64,000 bases of DNA from assembly GCA_023426545.1 (NCBI GenBank), contig JAFAAN010000120.1, forward strand, positions 54,743-118,742. The letters are read 5' to 3'. The notes under the pieces are model-generated. The model saw only the letters and a program-made list of their open reading frames with translations. It was not told the origin of the DNA and did not search any database. Made by a program: the position numbers and the translations under genes. Source of the stretch: Pseudomonadota bacterium (lineage in GTDB: Bacteria; Myxococcota; Myxococcia; Myxococcales; Myxococcaceae). The stretch's first letter is position 1. Every line of letters starts with the position of its first letter. Positions 27,223-35,471 of this stretch are shown one piece after another.

Positions 27223-28425
27223 TCATCCCTGGAGCGCGGGTTCTCGTGGCACGAGGGCCCGCCGTTCGCCCAGCGCTTCCAGCAAGTCCGCGGCCCGCGC
27301 ATGCCCCCCCGCCCGCTGGAACAAGCCCTGGAGCCTCGCCGCGGCCGCGCGGTACGCCTCATCCTCCAGCAGCAGCTTCACACGCGACCGGATGACGTCC
27401 GGCGCCGCCTCGCTGGAACGCAGCTCCACTCCCGCGCCAGCCCGTACGCAGCGACGCGTCAGGTCCGACTGCTCCGCGCCGCCACCACCGGGAATCATCA
27501 GCAAGGGAAGGCCATGGGTCAGCGCGCCCAGGATGGAGGTCGTCGTCGAGCTGGAGATGACCGCGTGCGCCCAGGGCAGGATGGTGGACTGGGGCACGTG
27601 GTTCCGCACGAAGAAGTTGGGGGGCACCTGCCCCACCTTGACCTCCATGCGCCCGACCGCCGCCACGACCCGGAAGGGCTGCCCTCCGAGCCCCTGGACC
27701 AGGGCCTCCCAGAAGGGGCCCTGCTCGAAGGCGCGCCCGGGCTGCACGTACAGCAGCGGCTCCCCCGAGCCCCGCGCCGCCTTCAGCCAGTCCTCCAGCT
27801 CCGCGTCGGGCGCACCCGGCGGCTCCCAGAGACAGTCTCCGACGAAGTGCACCTGGGCGGGCAGGTCAGCTGCGTCTCCCTCCAGCTCGGGCACGCTCCG
27901 CAGCAGGAACAGGTCGCCGATGAGGGGGCTCTCATCAAAGCCGTGCACGTGACGGGACATGCCCAGCATCTCCCGGACCAGGTCATACGCCAGGTAGAAT
28001 CCCCGGTAGCGCTGGACCAGCCAGTCACGCATCCACGGCTCGCCCGGGGGCATCTTCCGGGGCCACAGGTAGGACGCCATGCCCACGGTGGCCACGGGCA
28101 GCCCGTGCCGCTCAGCGGCGAGATAGGGCCCGAGCGCGAGCTGCTGGGTGACGACGACATCCGAGGGGAAGCGCTCCAGCGCCCGCTCGACGTGGCGGAC
28201 CTGCCGCATCGTATCCAGCGGGTGGCCCGAGTACTTCACGAGGAAGCTCTCGCCGTCCGGCTCGCCGCGGGGGTGCCGCTCGAAGCCCGCGCGCGCCAAC
28301 ACCGGGCTCAGCTTGAGGTCCGCGGCGAAGGAGACGTCGTGCCCCCGCCGCCGCAGCGCATCGGCGATGCCCATGGAGGCGAAGAGGAAGCCGTAGTTGT
28401 CGAGCGAACAGAAGAGAAACCGCAT
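27223..28425 (-). CDS. GT-B glycosyltransferase (UDP-glycosyltransferase/MurG-like), putative lanthipeptide tailoring
   Basis: 400 residues. The start at 28425, four bases after the LanM stop, is supported by MRFLFCSLDNYGFLFASMGIA, the usual N-terminal Rossmann strand of GT-B enzymes. The C-terminal domain carries LLYVQPGRAFEQG, VRNHVPQSTILPWAHAVISS, ALTHGLPLLMIPGGGGAEQS, where the HGxP and AEQ elements bind the nucleotide sugar. The enzyme should transfer a hexose or deoxysugar to an acceptor. Its place directly after LanM, with coupled translation, suggests the lanthipeptide is glycosylated. No dedicated sugar-biosynthesis genes lie in the cluster, so a common sugar nucleotide would be the donor. 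Confidence 0.82.
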   Translation of the reverse strand: MRFLFCSLDNYGFLFASMGIADALRRRGHDVSFAADLKLSPVLARAGFERHPRGEPDGESFLVKYSGHPLDTMRQVRHVERALERFPSDVVVTQQLALGPYLAAERHGLPVATVGMASYLWPRKMPPGEPWMRDWLVQRYRGFYLAYDLVREMLGMSRHVHGFDESPLIGDLFLLRSVPELEGDAADLPAQVHFVGDCLWEPPGAPDAELEDWLKAARGSGEPLLYVQPGRAFEQGPFWEALVQGLGGQPFRVVAAVGRMEVKVGQVPPNFFVRNHVPQSTILPWAHAVISSSTTTSILGALTHGLPLLMIPGGGGAEQSDLTRRCVRAGAGVELRSSEAAPDVIRSRVKLLLEDEAYRAAAARLQGLFQRAGGHARAADLLEALGERRALVPREPALQG

Positions 28426-28429
28426 GGGC

Positions 28430-31400
28430 TCACCGCGCGCAGGCAGAAAGCGCCGCCCCGGCGGAAGGCTGGCGCGGCGGTTCGAAGGCAAACAGCGAGG
28501 GCACCCGTTCCGGCTCCGCCAGCCGGAGCAACGCATACCCGATGCCCGACAACCCTGACATGAGCCCCGGAGTCTCGACGCCCGTGGGAACGCCACACAG
28601 CAACCCCACCGTGTCGAGGCTGGCCACCACCGCGCGGGTGAGCGCATCGCGCCGCCGCATCAGCTCGGCGTCCGCGAGCGCTTCCGCCGCGAGTGTCAGC
28701 ACCTCCAGGTTCCCGAGGTCGCCATGGCACAGCGAGTGGTTGCCACCGAACCCATGGGCCAGCGTCGTCTCCATCGCGATGCGAATCTCCTCGCGCAGTT
28801 CGGGCGTGTCCAGGTACGGGAGGCTGAGCACCCGCCCCAGGCCAATCCCCGGAGCGCCGTGGCACAGCGCGGTCATGAAGCCGCCTTCGGCGGACACGGC
28901 ACGCAGGTCCTTCCAGTTGCGATGCTCCGGTGAGTATTCCGAGCGCTCGTAGGCCAGCGCCCGCAGCGCCGCATCCCGGAAGCGCCCGCTCCGCGCCCGG
29001 TCTCCGAGCGCCAGCAGGAACCAGGCGATGCCCGCCACGCCATGCGCGAAGCCCGTCAGCGGCCTTGGCCCCAGCGGCGTCACCCATCCCAGGCCCTGCT
29101 CCGTGCGCTGCGCGCCCTCCAGCAGCCGCTCGCCGCAGAGGAGCGCCACATCGAGGGCCCGGGACGAACCCCGGTAGGCGTGCAGCTCCAGCATGAGCGT
29201 ACCGAGTCCCGCGACCCCCGAGAGCACGTCGAAGCGCGTGTCCTGGGCGATGCGCGCCTCCACCGGAGCCAGCAGCGACTCCGCAGTGTCCCACAGGGCA
29301 GGCTCGTCCCAGAGGGCGCCCAGGTGCAACAAGGCGTGGACGGTGCCCAGGTCGCCCGTGGCCCCGAGCTGGCGGGGTGAGAAGGTGCCGCCGCGCGTCC
29401 GCTGAAGGACCGTCGCCAGTGCCTGCCGCGCGAGCGCGGTGTGCCGCGCCTCGCCGGTGACATGCCCCAGGTAGGCGAGGAAGAGCATGATGCCGGACAG
29501 GCCGCTGTACAGGTCCACGTCCAGCGGAGACAGCGTCCAGTACCGCTCCCCCACCGGCGTGAGCCCCAGCCACGCCGCATCATCCGCCGAGCCGCGGAAG
29601 GCCGTCGCCGCCAGCCGGTCCCCCAGCGCCGACGCCCGCTCCAGCAGCCGCTCGCGCTGGAGCGGCCCAGACTCGGGAGGCAGGCGGTAGGTCGGCATCC
29701 GTCCGCCCCCCGCGCTCACCGACAACGAGGTGAACGAGGCGCGGATGAACCAGAGCTGCTCGGTGAGGCCCTTCTCGCTCAGTTGCTGGAGGCGCTCGCT
29801 CGCCAGCTCCAACCCGGAGCGCGGGAAGTATGACTCCAGCCGCTGCCCGGTGCTGGTCCACACGTCACGCGAGCCAGGACGGCAGGAGAAGAAGGGGATG
29901 TCGGAGCGCCAGAGGTCCTCCCGCTCGAACGGGATGAGGGCCTCGGTGTACGGCACCTGGTCCACCGTTCCCCAAAGCCGGTCGAAGAAGCGGTCCAGGT
30001 CCAGGCCATCCCGCAAGTGGTCCGGGTGGCAGCCCTCCCGGTCCAGCACGTGGTAGAGGTAGGTGGGCCGGAGGATGACGCGCGTCGTGTCGCTGGAGAA
30101 CCGCTCGACGGGGCCTCCGGGGGCGAGCAGCGCTTCCCGGTGCAGCATCAACAGCCGGTACATCCGCGCGAAGCCGTCCTGGAACTCACCGCTGAAGGCC
30201 AGGACGCCGACCTCCTCGCCGTTCAGCGTGGGACGGTTCGCGCTCGCGGCCACCTCCACCCGCTGACGCGTCAGCCGCATCTCATCCGTCCCCGTCTGCA
30301 CCCAGAGCTGCGCCGCTTTCGGCGTCATCTGCCCCGAGGTGGAGCCCAGCGCGCTGAAGTCGATTCCGTCCGAGTCCTCGTCCGCCCAGCCGCGCCGGGG
30401 CAACAGCCCCATTCGCATCACCGAGCCATCCTTGGCGCGCGCCGCCGCATCCATGGCGCCCCGGTTCCCCTCGCCTAGGAAGCGCGGATGAAAGAGCGAC
30501 TCCAGGTCCACCAGACAGGGGTGTTCCCCCACCGCGATGATGTTCTCGAAGTGGATGTCCGTGGCCTCGAGCGTGTACATCAGGGCCAGCCAGCCCCCCA
30601 GCCGCGAATAGAAGCGGGACAGCTCCTCGCGCGTTTCGCAGGGGCGCGCTTCCACGAACTCCATCCACCCGTATGTGCCACGGTCCAACGCCTTCAACGC
30701 GCGGAAGGCGGGCGTCGCGCCGTGGGCGTTGAGCCAGTCGATGAGCTCATGGAAATGAACGTCCACGGCCAGCGAGCGCGGCTTGTAGACGACGGTCGCT
30801 CCCGACACGAATCGGAGCATGGCCACGGAGCGTCCGCCTCGGTGCGAATCGCCCACCCCGAGCTTGCAGGCCCGCAGCAGATCCAACCCTCCCGGCGGGG
30901 CCAGCCGCGCCTCGATGTCCCGGTGGTCGTGGGCCAACCGCTCCAGCATCTCGTGGGATGCCTCCCACCACATGTCCGCGCTGTGCAGCAGCCGCCGCGC
31001 CAGGACGGGGTACTCCGCGAACAGCGCGAGCGCCACCTCTGGCCGAAGCAGTTGCGCGCCGAAGTCTTGATAGCGCGCCTCCGCGCTCTCTCCCTGGAGC
31101 CGCCCTTCCTCGCGCGCGACGTTCAGCTCGAGCACCAGCGTGCGGGACAGCAGGACCAGCAGCTGCCGTTCGAGCTGCGGCAGGAACAGGTCCACGGCGC
31201 TCTCGGGAGCGAAGGGCGCCTCCGGGTACTCGCGCGTGAGCTGGGTCAACGACGCGACCAGACGGGCCCTCGACTCCGCGATGAGCGGCCGCACCAGGTT
31301 GAGGAAGGGGGAAGCCTGTCCCGAGTCCGGAGTCGATGCCGCTTCCGCCGGACGGGCGAGCAGACGCATCCACCGCGTCTGCCACTCCGGGGCGGCGCCG

Positions 31401-31708
31401 TGACGCGCCGCGAGCGCCTCCGGAGGCTCCGCCAGCAGCCGCAGGAGCTGTGCCTCGTTCGCGCCGTCCAGCGCGAGCCGGCGGGCGAAGACCTCATCAC
31501 GGCTCAGCGGAGCCCGGGCACGCCACCGCGCGAGCCGGCGCGCCGCGCGGGCGCTGTCCGCCTCGCTCACGGGGACGGCCTCCACGGAGGACGCGTCCCA
31601 CCGCGCGATGCGCTCCGCCAGCGTCGTCCCCCGGTGCCAGTGAACGCCTTCCGATGCGTCCAGGTTCGGGGTGTCAGGCTCCGCAGGGCGCGTTGTCATC
31701 GAGCACAT
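28430..31708 (-). CDS. lanM: Class II lanthipeptide synthetase LanM
   Basis: 1092 residues (start at 31708 after AAGG; 31699 or 31759 also possible). The N-terminal DUF4135 dehydratase, a degenerate kinase fold, spans about 170-560 and shows GDSHRGGRSVAMLRF, ATVVYKPRS, YGWMEFVE, DIHFENIIAVGEHPCLVDL. It phosphorylates and eliminates Ser/Thr in the precursor. The LanC-like cyclase (about 680-1085) has zinc ligands Cys949 (ALCHGAPGIG) and Cys994-His995 (SLCHGDLGN), plus TGFAHGVAGIAW, and closes the thioether rings. Both catalytic parts look intact. The start overlaps the upstream gene's stop region by about 35 bases. The last codon is four bases from the glycosyltransferase start. Confidence 0.95.
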   Translation of the reverse strand: MCSMTTRPAEPDTPNLDASEGVHWHRGTTLAERIARWDASSVEAVPVSEADSARAARRLARWRARAPLSRDEVFARRLALDGANEAQLLRLLAEPPEALAARHGAAPEWQTRWMRLLARPAEAASTPDSGQASPFLNLVRPLIAESRARLVASLTQLTREYPEAPFAPESAVDLFLPQLERQLLVLLSRTLVLELNVAREEGRLQGESAEARYQDFGAQLLRPEVALALFAEYPVLARRLLHSADMWWEASHEMLERLAHDHRDIEARLAPPGGLDLLRACKLGVGDSHRGGRSVAMLRFVSGATVVYKPRSLAVDVHFHELIDWLNAHGATPAFRALKALDRGTYGWMEFVEARPCETREELSRFYSRLGGWLALMYTLEATDIHFENIIAVGEHPCLVDLESLFHPRFLGEGNRGAMDAAARAKDGSVMRMGLLPRRGWADEDSDGIDFSALGSTSGQMTPKAAQLWVQTGTDEMRLTRQRVEVAASANRPTLNGEEVGVLAFSGEFQDGFARMYRLLMLHREALLAPGGPVERFSSDTTRVILRPTYLYHVLDREGCHPDHLRDGLDLDRFFDRLWGTVDQVPYTEALIPFEREDLWRSDIPFFSCRPGSRDVWTSTGQRLESYFPRSGLELASERLQQLSEKGLTEQLWFIRASFTSLSVSAGGGRMPTYRLPPESGPLQRERLLERASALGDRLAATAFRGSADDAAWLGLTPVGERYWTLSPLDVDLYSGLSGIMLFLAYLGHVTGEARHTALARQALATVLQRTRGGTFSPRQLGATGDLGTVHALLHLGALWDEPALWDTAESLLAPVEARIAQDTRFDVLSGVAGLGTLMLELHAYRGSSRALDVALLCGERLLEGAQRTEQGLGWVTPLGPRPLTGFAHGVAGIAWFLLALGDRARSGRFRDAALRALAYERSEYSPEHRNWKDLRAVSAEGGFMTALCHGAPGIGLGRVLSLPYLDTPELREEIRIAMETTLAHGFGGNHSLCHGDLGNLEVLTLAAEALADAELMRRRDALTRAVVASLDTVGLLCGVPTGVETPGLMSGLSGIGYALLRLAEPERVPSLFAFEPPRQPSAGAALSACAR

Positions 31709-32801
31709 AGCCTTGTCGTGGGCCGTCGCCGTGGCGCAGCCAGCGGTGGATGGTTTCAAGGTAGAGCTTGGCCTCCAAGGGCTGCCCTGGTTGATGGACG
31801 AGCTTGAGGTGGCTCAGACGGCGGAGAAAGAGACTGAGGCCCCGCCCATTCAACGCCTGGGCGGCATCGCGGAGCCCCTGGGGCCATGCCTCACGCGGAT
31901 GCTGCCGCTGCGCCATGTAGCCCACCCAGGATTGCGCCGCTTCGACCTTGCCCGGCAAGGCGAAGCCGCCTTCCACCAGGCGCTCCAGCAGCAGGGCCCA
32001 GCGGGCCTGGCTCGGTCCCATTGGGCTGTCGAGGCCCAGCTCGAAGCCGACCTTGGGCCCCACCGTCGAGCCCACATCGATGTCCAGCGAGATGCGGTCC
32101 GCCAGCGGCAGCAACGTTTCGAGCGCCGCGGGTATCTCCGAGAGGGGAGCGGGATAACCGATGCGCTCCAGATAGGACAGCCACTGAGGGAGGCTCGCGC
32201 CCGACAGGCACAGCCGGATGTTGGAGCTGTCGCGGGGAAACATGACGCCCACCGAGTACACGCCGGCCCCCTCGGGCACGGCCTCGTAGCAGGCTTCGAG
32301 CCGCCGCCGGACGCCAGCGTCCATGCGCTGGCCCAGCAGCAAGTCCAGGCCCCGCAGCGCCAGGGCCCTGGAGTCGCGCACCTCTCGATGGAAGTCCACG
32401 AAGACGCAGGGGTCTGGAACCTGGGGCGCCGCCTCATCCAGGTCGTACTCCAGGAAGACGTCCATGACGCCCGCGTGGAGCGCGCCTCCGGGCTGCCGCC
32501 ATTCCCGGCAGAGCTCGACGAGCGCCCTCCAGGCGGGGCGCTGCAAGACGTCGGGCGGCAGCGTGGGCGCAGCACCTCCCAGGCCCAGCAGGGCGTCGCA
32601 GCTTCCATCCGACAAGAGGAGGCGCGGCAGCAGGTCCACCCGGGGCGACGCGGAACCCAAGCGGGATTCGAACTGGAAGCCCAGCACCGGCGGCAAGGTC
32701 CGCGCGATGCGCCGCATGTCTTCTCGCACCTCCGCCGAGGCGAGTCTGGCGTCCAGATGCGAGTCCACCAGGTTGAGGTTGACTTCCATTGATTCGCGCA
32801 T
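31674..32801 (-). CDS. Unrecognised 375-residue protein of the lanthipeptide cluster
   Basis: 375 residues with no signal or membrane segment. I do not recognise the family. The protein alternates helices with strands that contain charged residues: VFLEYDLDE, CVFVDFH, VGVMFPRDSSNIRLCLSG, SLDIDVGSTVGPKVGFELG, HLKLVHQ, EAKLYLE. The repeated basic or acidic residue in the middle of strands would suit an antiparallel beta-barrel with a polar channel, such as the ABBA prenyltransferase fold, but that is a guess from pattern alone. It sits between precursor and LanM genes, so a role in peptide modification, binding or immunity is likely. The start has no strong ribosome site; 32789 is an alternative. 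Confidence 0.7.
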   Translation of the reverse strand: MRESMEVNLNLVDSHLDARLASAEVREDMRRIARTLPPVLGFQFESRLGSASPRVDLLPRLLLSDGSCDALLGLGGAAPTLPPDVLQRPAWRALVELCREWRQPGGALHAGVMDVFLEYDLDEAAPQVPDPCVFVDFHREVRDSRALALRGLDLLLGQRMDAGVRRRLEACYEAVPEGAGVYSVGVMFPRDSSNIRLCLSGASLPQWLSYLERIGYPAPLSEIPAALETLLPLADRISLDIDVGSTVGPKVGFELGLDSPMGPSQARWALLLERLVEGGFALPGKVEAAQSWVGYMAQRQHPREAWPQGLRDAAQALNGRGLSLFLRRLSHLKLVHQPGQPLEAKLYLETIHRWLRHGDGPRQGYVLDDNAPCGA

Positions 32802-32836
32802 GATGGAGCGGCCTCGGCGGCGTGCCTGGAAGGAGT

Positions 32837-32872
32837 GGCAGCGAACTGGACGGAAAGCCCAGTTCGCGTGCC
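32837..32872 (-). promoter_or_regulatory. Stem-loop downstream of the precursor gene
   Basis: GCGAACTGG (32841-32849) and CCAGTTCGC (32859-32867) form a perfect 9-bp stem, extended by GGCA/TGCC beyond a single-base bulge. It starts 45 bases after the precursor stop and before the next gene. There is no T-run in either direction. In lantibiotic operons such stems often act as partial terminators or mRNA stabilisers that keep precursor mRNA more abundant than the enzyme mRNAs. Confidence 0.55.
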
Positions 32873-32911
32873 GGGGACTACAGGGGTGCTCTCAACAACA
32901 GACTGCGACGA

Positions 32912-33133
32912 TTAGAAGAACACCTCGCGGGTGGGCTCCTCCGGGCTGGCGGGCTTGCAGCTGTCCCAGCAGCACGAGTCGGCCTCGGCCGCGCCGCCGG
33001 AGATGAGGCTGTCCAGCGCCTCGTCGGTCAGCTCAACGATACCGGCCGGGTTCGCGGGAAGCTTGGCGCGCTCCTCGCTGGTGAGCGACATCCGGAAATC
33101 CTCATCCTTCCACGCCTGGGTCGTCTTCATCAT
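32912..33133 (-). CDS. lanA: Class II lanthipeptide precursor (mersacidin/lichenicidin-type leader)
   Basis: 73 residues, GAGGAG site ahead of ATG ATG at 33133/33130. The leader (residues 1-47) contains WKDEDFRMSLTSEERAKLP, ANPAGIVELTDEALDS and ends LISGG, the double-glycine site cut by C39 peptidases. Its style matches the mersacidin/lichenicidin family leaders. The core (48-73) is AAEADSCCWDSCKPASPEEP followed by TREVFF: three Cys (54, 55, 59), three Ser (53, 58, 63) and one Thr (68). It can form up to three lanthionine/methyllanthionine rings. Ring pattern cannot be read from sequence. The acidic Pro/Glu tail after the cysteines is unusual and may be where the sugar or an oxidation goes. 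Confidence 0.88.
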   Translation of the reverse strand: MMKTTQAWKDEDFRMSLTSEERAKLPANPAGIVELTDEALDSLISGGAAEADSCCWDSCKPASPEEPTREVFF

Positions 33134-33159
33134 GGTGAGTACTCCTCGGTTCTCCTTGC

Positions 33160-33174
33160 CTGGACCATCCAGGA
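33160..33174 (-). promoter_or_regulatory. Small inverted repeat between the LanT gene and the precursor gene
   Basis: CCTGG (33160-33164) and CCAGG (33170-33174) with a 5-base loop, extended by CTT/AAG after a one-base bulge, sit in the 49-bp intercistronic space. This hairpin and the one downstream bracket the precursor gene and could set its transcript boundaries. Confidence 0.4.
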
Positions 33175-33182
33175 AGGGAGCT

Positions 33183-35468
33183 TCACGACGCGGCCCCGCC
33201 GGCGATGCGCCGGGGCTCGTGCGTCACATCTGTTTCGCGCCGGACCTCGCCTGGGAGCGTGGAGGGGGCCTCCACCTCCTGCGAGCGGATCAGCGTCGCG
33301 TAGATTCCGTCGAGCTTCATCAGCGCGTCGTGCGTACCGCGCTCGGTGATTCGCCCCCCATCCAGCACCAGGATGAGGTCCGCGCTGCGCACCGTGCTGA
33401 GCCGGTGCGCGATGACGATGCGCGTGCACGACATCGCGCTCAGGTTCGCGTCCACCTGGGCCTCCGTGGCGGCGTCCAGGTGGCTCGTGGCCTCATCGAG
33501 CAGGAGCAACGCCGGGCGCGTGGACAGGGCCCGGGCCAATGCCAGCCGCTGCCGCTGCCCACCGGAGAGCCCCGCGCCCCCCTCCCCCACCCAGGTCTCG
33601 CTGCGCATGGGCATGCGCTGGACTTCATCGCCCAGCGCGGCCAGCCTCAGCGCCTGCTCCACGTCCTCCAACGTCATGCCCGGCGCGTTGAGCGCCACGT
33701 TCTCCCGGATGGAGCCGCTGAACAGCAGCGGGTCCTGCATCACCACGCCGAACTGGCCGCGCACCTGCCGCACGTCCCACTCCGCGAGCGGGCGGCCGTC
33801 GTAGAAGATGCGGCCGCCGGTGGGCTCGAGCAGCCCCAGCAAGAGGTTGCCCAGCGTGCTCTTCCCGCAGCCGCTGCGGCCCACCACCGCCACCTTCTGC
33901 CCGGGCTCGATGCTGACGCAGAGGTCCGAGAGCACCGGCGCGCCGCCCTTGCTGTAGGAGAAGCTCACGTTCTCCAGCCGGATGTGGCCCGTCAGACGCT
34001 CGACGGGGAGGCCCGCCGCGGGCGAGCGCTCCGGCTCCGCCTCCAGCACGTCCAACAGGCGCGACAGGTGGGCGCCCGCCATCTGCAGCTGCTGGCCGGT
34101 GGTGACCAGCTGGGCCAAGGGCATGAGGACCGCGGTGGCGATGGCGTTGAGCGCGAGCATCGTGCCCAGCGCCATCTGCCCGTCGAGCACCTGGCGCGCC
34201 CCCACCCACAACAGCAGCAGCGGCGCGAAGGCGCGCAGCCCGCTCAGGCTCGCGCTGATGAAGGCGGACAGGTAGCCCCGGGACAGCGACGCATCGAGCT
34301 GACGATGGAACAGCGCCGACCAGTAGCGCAGCGTCTGCTCCTCCGCCGCGGAGGCCTTCACCATGGCAATGCCCTTGAAGGCTTGAATGGTGAAGCTCTG
34401 GAACTCGGCCTCGGTGGAGATGCCCCGCTGCAAGGCCGCACGCATGCGCCCCGCCGTCGCGAGCACCACCACCATCTGGAGCAGCCCCAGGCCCAGCGTC
34501 AGCCCTCCGAAGAGCGGCGCCTTGACGAAGAGGATGGCCAGATAGGAGACCATCAGCGCCCCATCCAGCACGGTCGTCAGCGTCTGGTTCGCCAGCACCT
34601 CGCGGACCATCCCCGCGCTGCCCATGCGCGCGAGCAGGTCTCCACTGGTGCGCTGCATGAAGAAGCGGAAGGGCAGGCGCAGGAGGTGTCCCAGCATCCC
34701 GAGCAGGAGCTGCTCGTCGAAGCGCCCCTTGAGGGACACCAGCAGCAGGCTGCGCAGGTATCCCGTCACCGTCTGTGAGCAGGTGACAGCGATCATGCCC
34801 AGGCCGAGCAGGCCCAGCAGGCTGACTCCGTTCAGGGGCAGGACGTCATCGACCAGCACCCGGATCATCAGCGGGACAGCCAGCCCGAGGACCTGGAGAA
34901 TCAACGACGCGGCGAGGATCTGGAGCGCCAACCCCTTCACGGCGGGGTTGCTCAACAAGGGGCGGAGGAACGTCCCCCACGCGGAAGGCAGCCGCCCCCC
35001 CTGCACGAAGTCCGGCCCTGGCTCGAAGGTCAGGACCACCCCCGTGAAGGACTCGCTGAACTCCCGCGACGAGACGCGCCGGCGGCCAATGACGGGGTCG
35101 AAGATGTCGACGCCCTTGCGCGTCGAGCGCAGGACGACGACGAAGTGGTTGAAGCGCCAGTGCGCGATGGCAGGCAGCCGCACCTGCCCCAGGTGCTGGA
35201 GGTCGGTGGAGAAGACCTTGACCTGGAGCCCCAGCTCCCGTCCCGCGTCCACGAACATCCGCGGCCGGACGCCATCCCGGCTCACCCCCAGCCGTTCCCG
35301 GCACTCCCCCACCGAGACGAACCGGCCGAAGTGGGCCAGGATGCTCGCCAGACACGCCGCGCCACAGTCGGTGGCCGTGGCCTGGACCACCAACGGCACC
35401 CGCTGCGGAAAGAGCTTCCGCCAGAAGCGCCTTGTATCGGAGTGAAGGATGGGTCCATCTCCCGCCAC
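33183..35468 (-). CDS. lanT: C39 peptidase-containing ABC exporter (LanT)
   Basis: 761 residues; GTG start at 35468 behind AAGGGG. Residues 20-160 are a C39 peptidase domain with Gln29 and Cys35 (QATATDCGAACL), the active-site His in HWRFNHFVVV and Asp in VDIFDPVIG. It cuts leaders after a double glycine. Six membrane helices follow (about 190-480), then an ABC ATPase with Walker A GRSGCGKST, signature LSGGQRQRLALARA and Walker B LLLLDEATSHLD. It would remove the leader from the modified peptide and export it across the inner membrane. It starts three bases after the HlyD-like gene and is separated by 49 bp from the precursor gene. Confidence 0.93.
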   Translation of the reverse strand: MAGDGPILHSDTRRFWRKLFPQRVPLVVQATATDCGAACLASILAHFGRFVSVGECRERLGVSRDGVRPRMFVDAGRELGLQVKVFSTDLQHLGQVRLPAIAHWRFNHFVVVLRSTRKGVDIFDPVIGRRRVSSREFSESFTGVVLTFEPGPDFVQGGRLPSAWGTFLRPLLSNPAVKGLALQILAASLILQVLGLAVPLMIRVLVDDVLPLNGVSLLGLLGLGMIAVTCSQTVTGYLRSLLLVSLKGRFDEQLLLGMLGHLLRLPFRFFMQRTSGDLLARMGSAGMVREVLANQTLTTVLDGALMVSYLAILFVKAPLFGGLTLGLGLLQMVVVLATAGRMRAALQRGISTEAEFQSFTIQAFKGIAMVKASAAEEQTLRYWSALFHRQLDASLSRGYLSAFISASLSGLRAFAPLLLLWVGARQVLDGQMALGTMLALNAIATAVLMPLAQLVTTGQQLQMAGAHLSRLLDVLEAEPERSPAAGLPVERLTGHIRLENVSFSYSKGGAPVLSDLCVSIEPGQKVAVVGRSGCGKSTLGNLLLGLLEPTGGRIFYDGRPLAEWDVRQVRGQFGVVMQDPLLFSGSIRENVALNAPGMTLEDVEQALRLAALGDEVQRMPMRSETWVGEGGAGLSGGQRQRLALARALSTRPALLLLDEATSHLDAATEAQVDANLSAMSCTRIVIAHRLSTVRSADLILVLDGGRITERGTHDALMKLDGIYATLIRSQEVEAPSTLPGEVRRETDVTHEPRRIAGGAAS

Positions 35469-35471
35469 GGC

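Noticed and set aside
31674..32801. The 375-residue cluster protein as an established prenyltransferase
   Set aside because: Only strand-pattern similarity was seen; no diagnostic motif could be matched, so it is listed as unknown.
32931..34778. 615-codon plus-strand frame opposite LanT
   Set aside because: Arg/His/Gln-rich low-complexity shadow of a clear ABC exporter gene.
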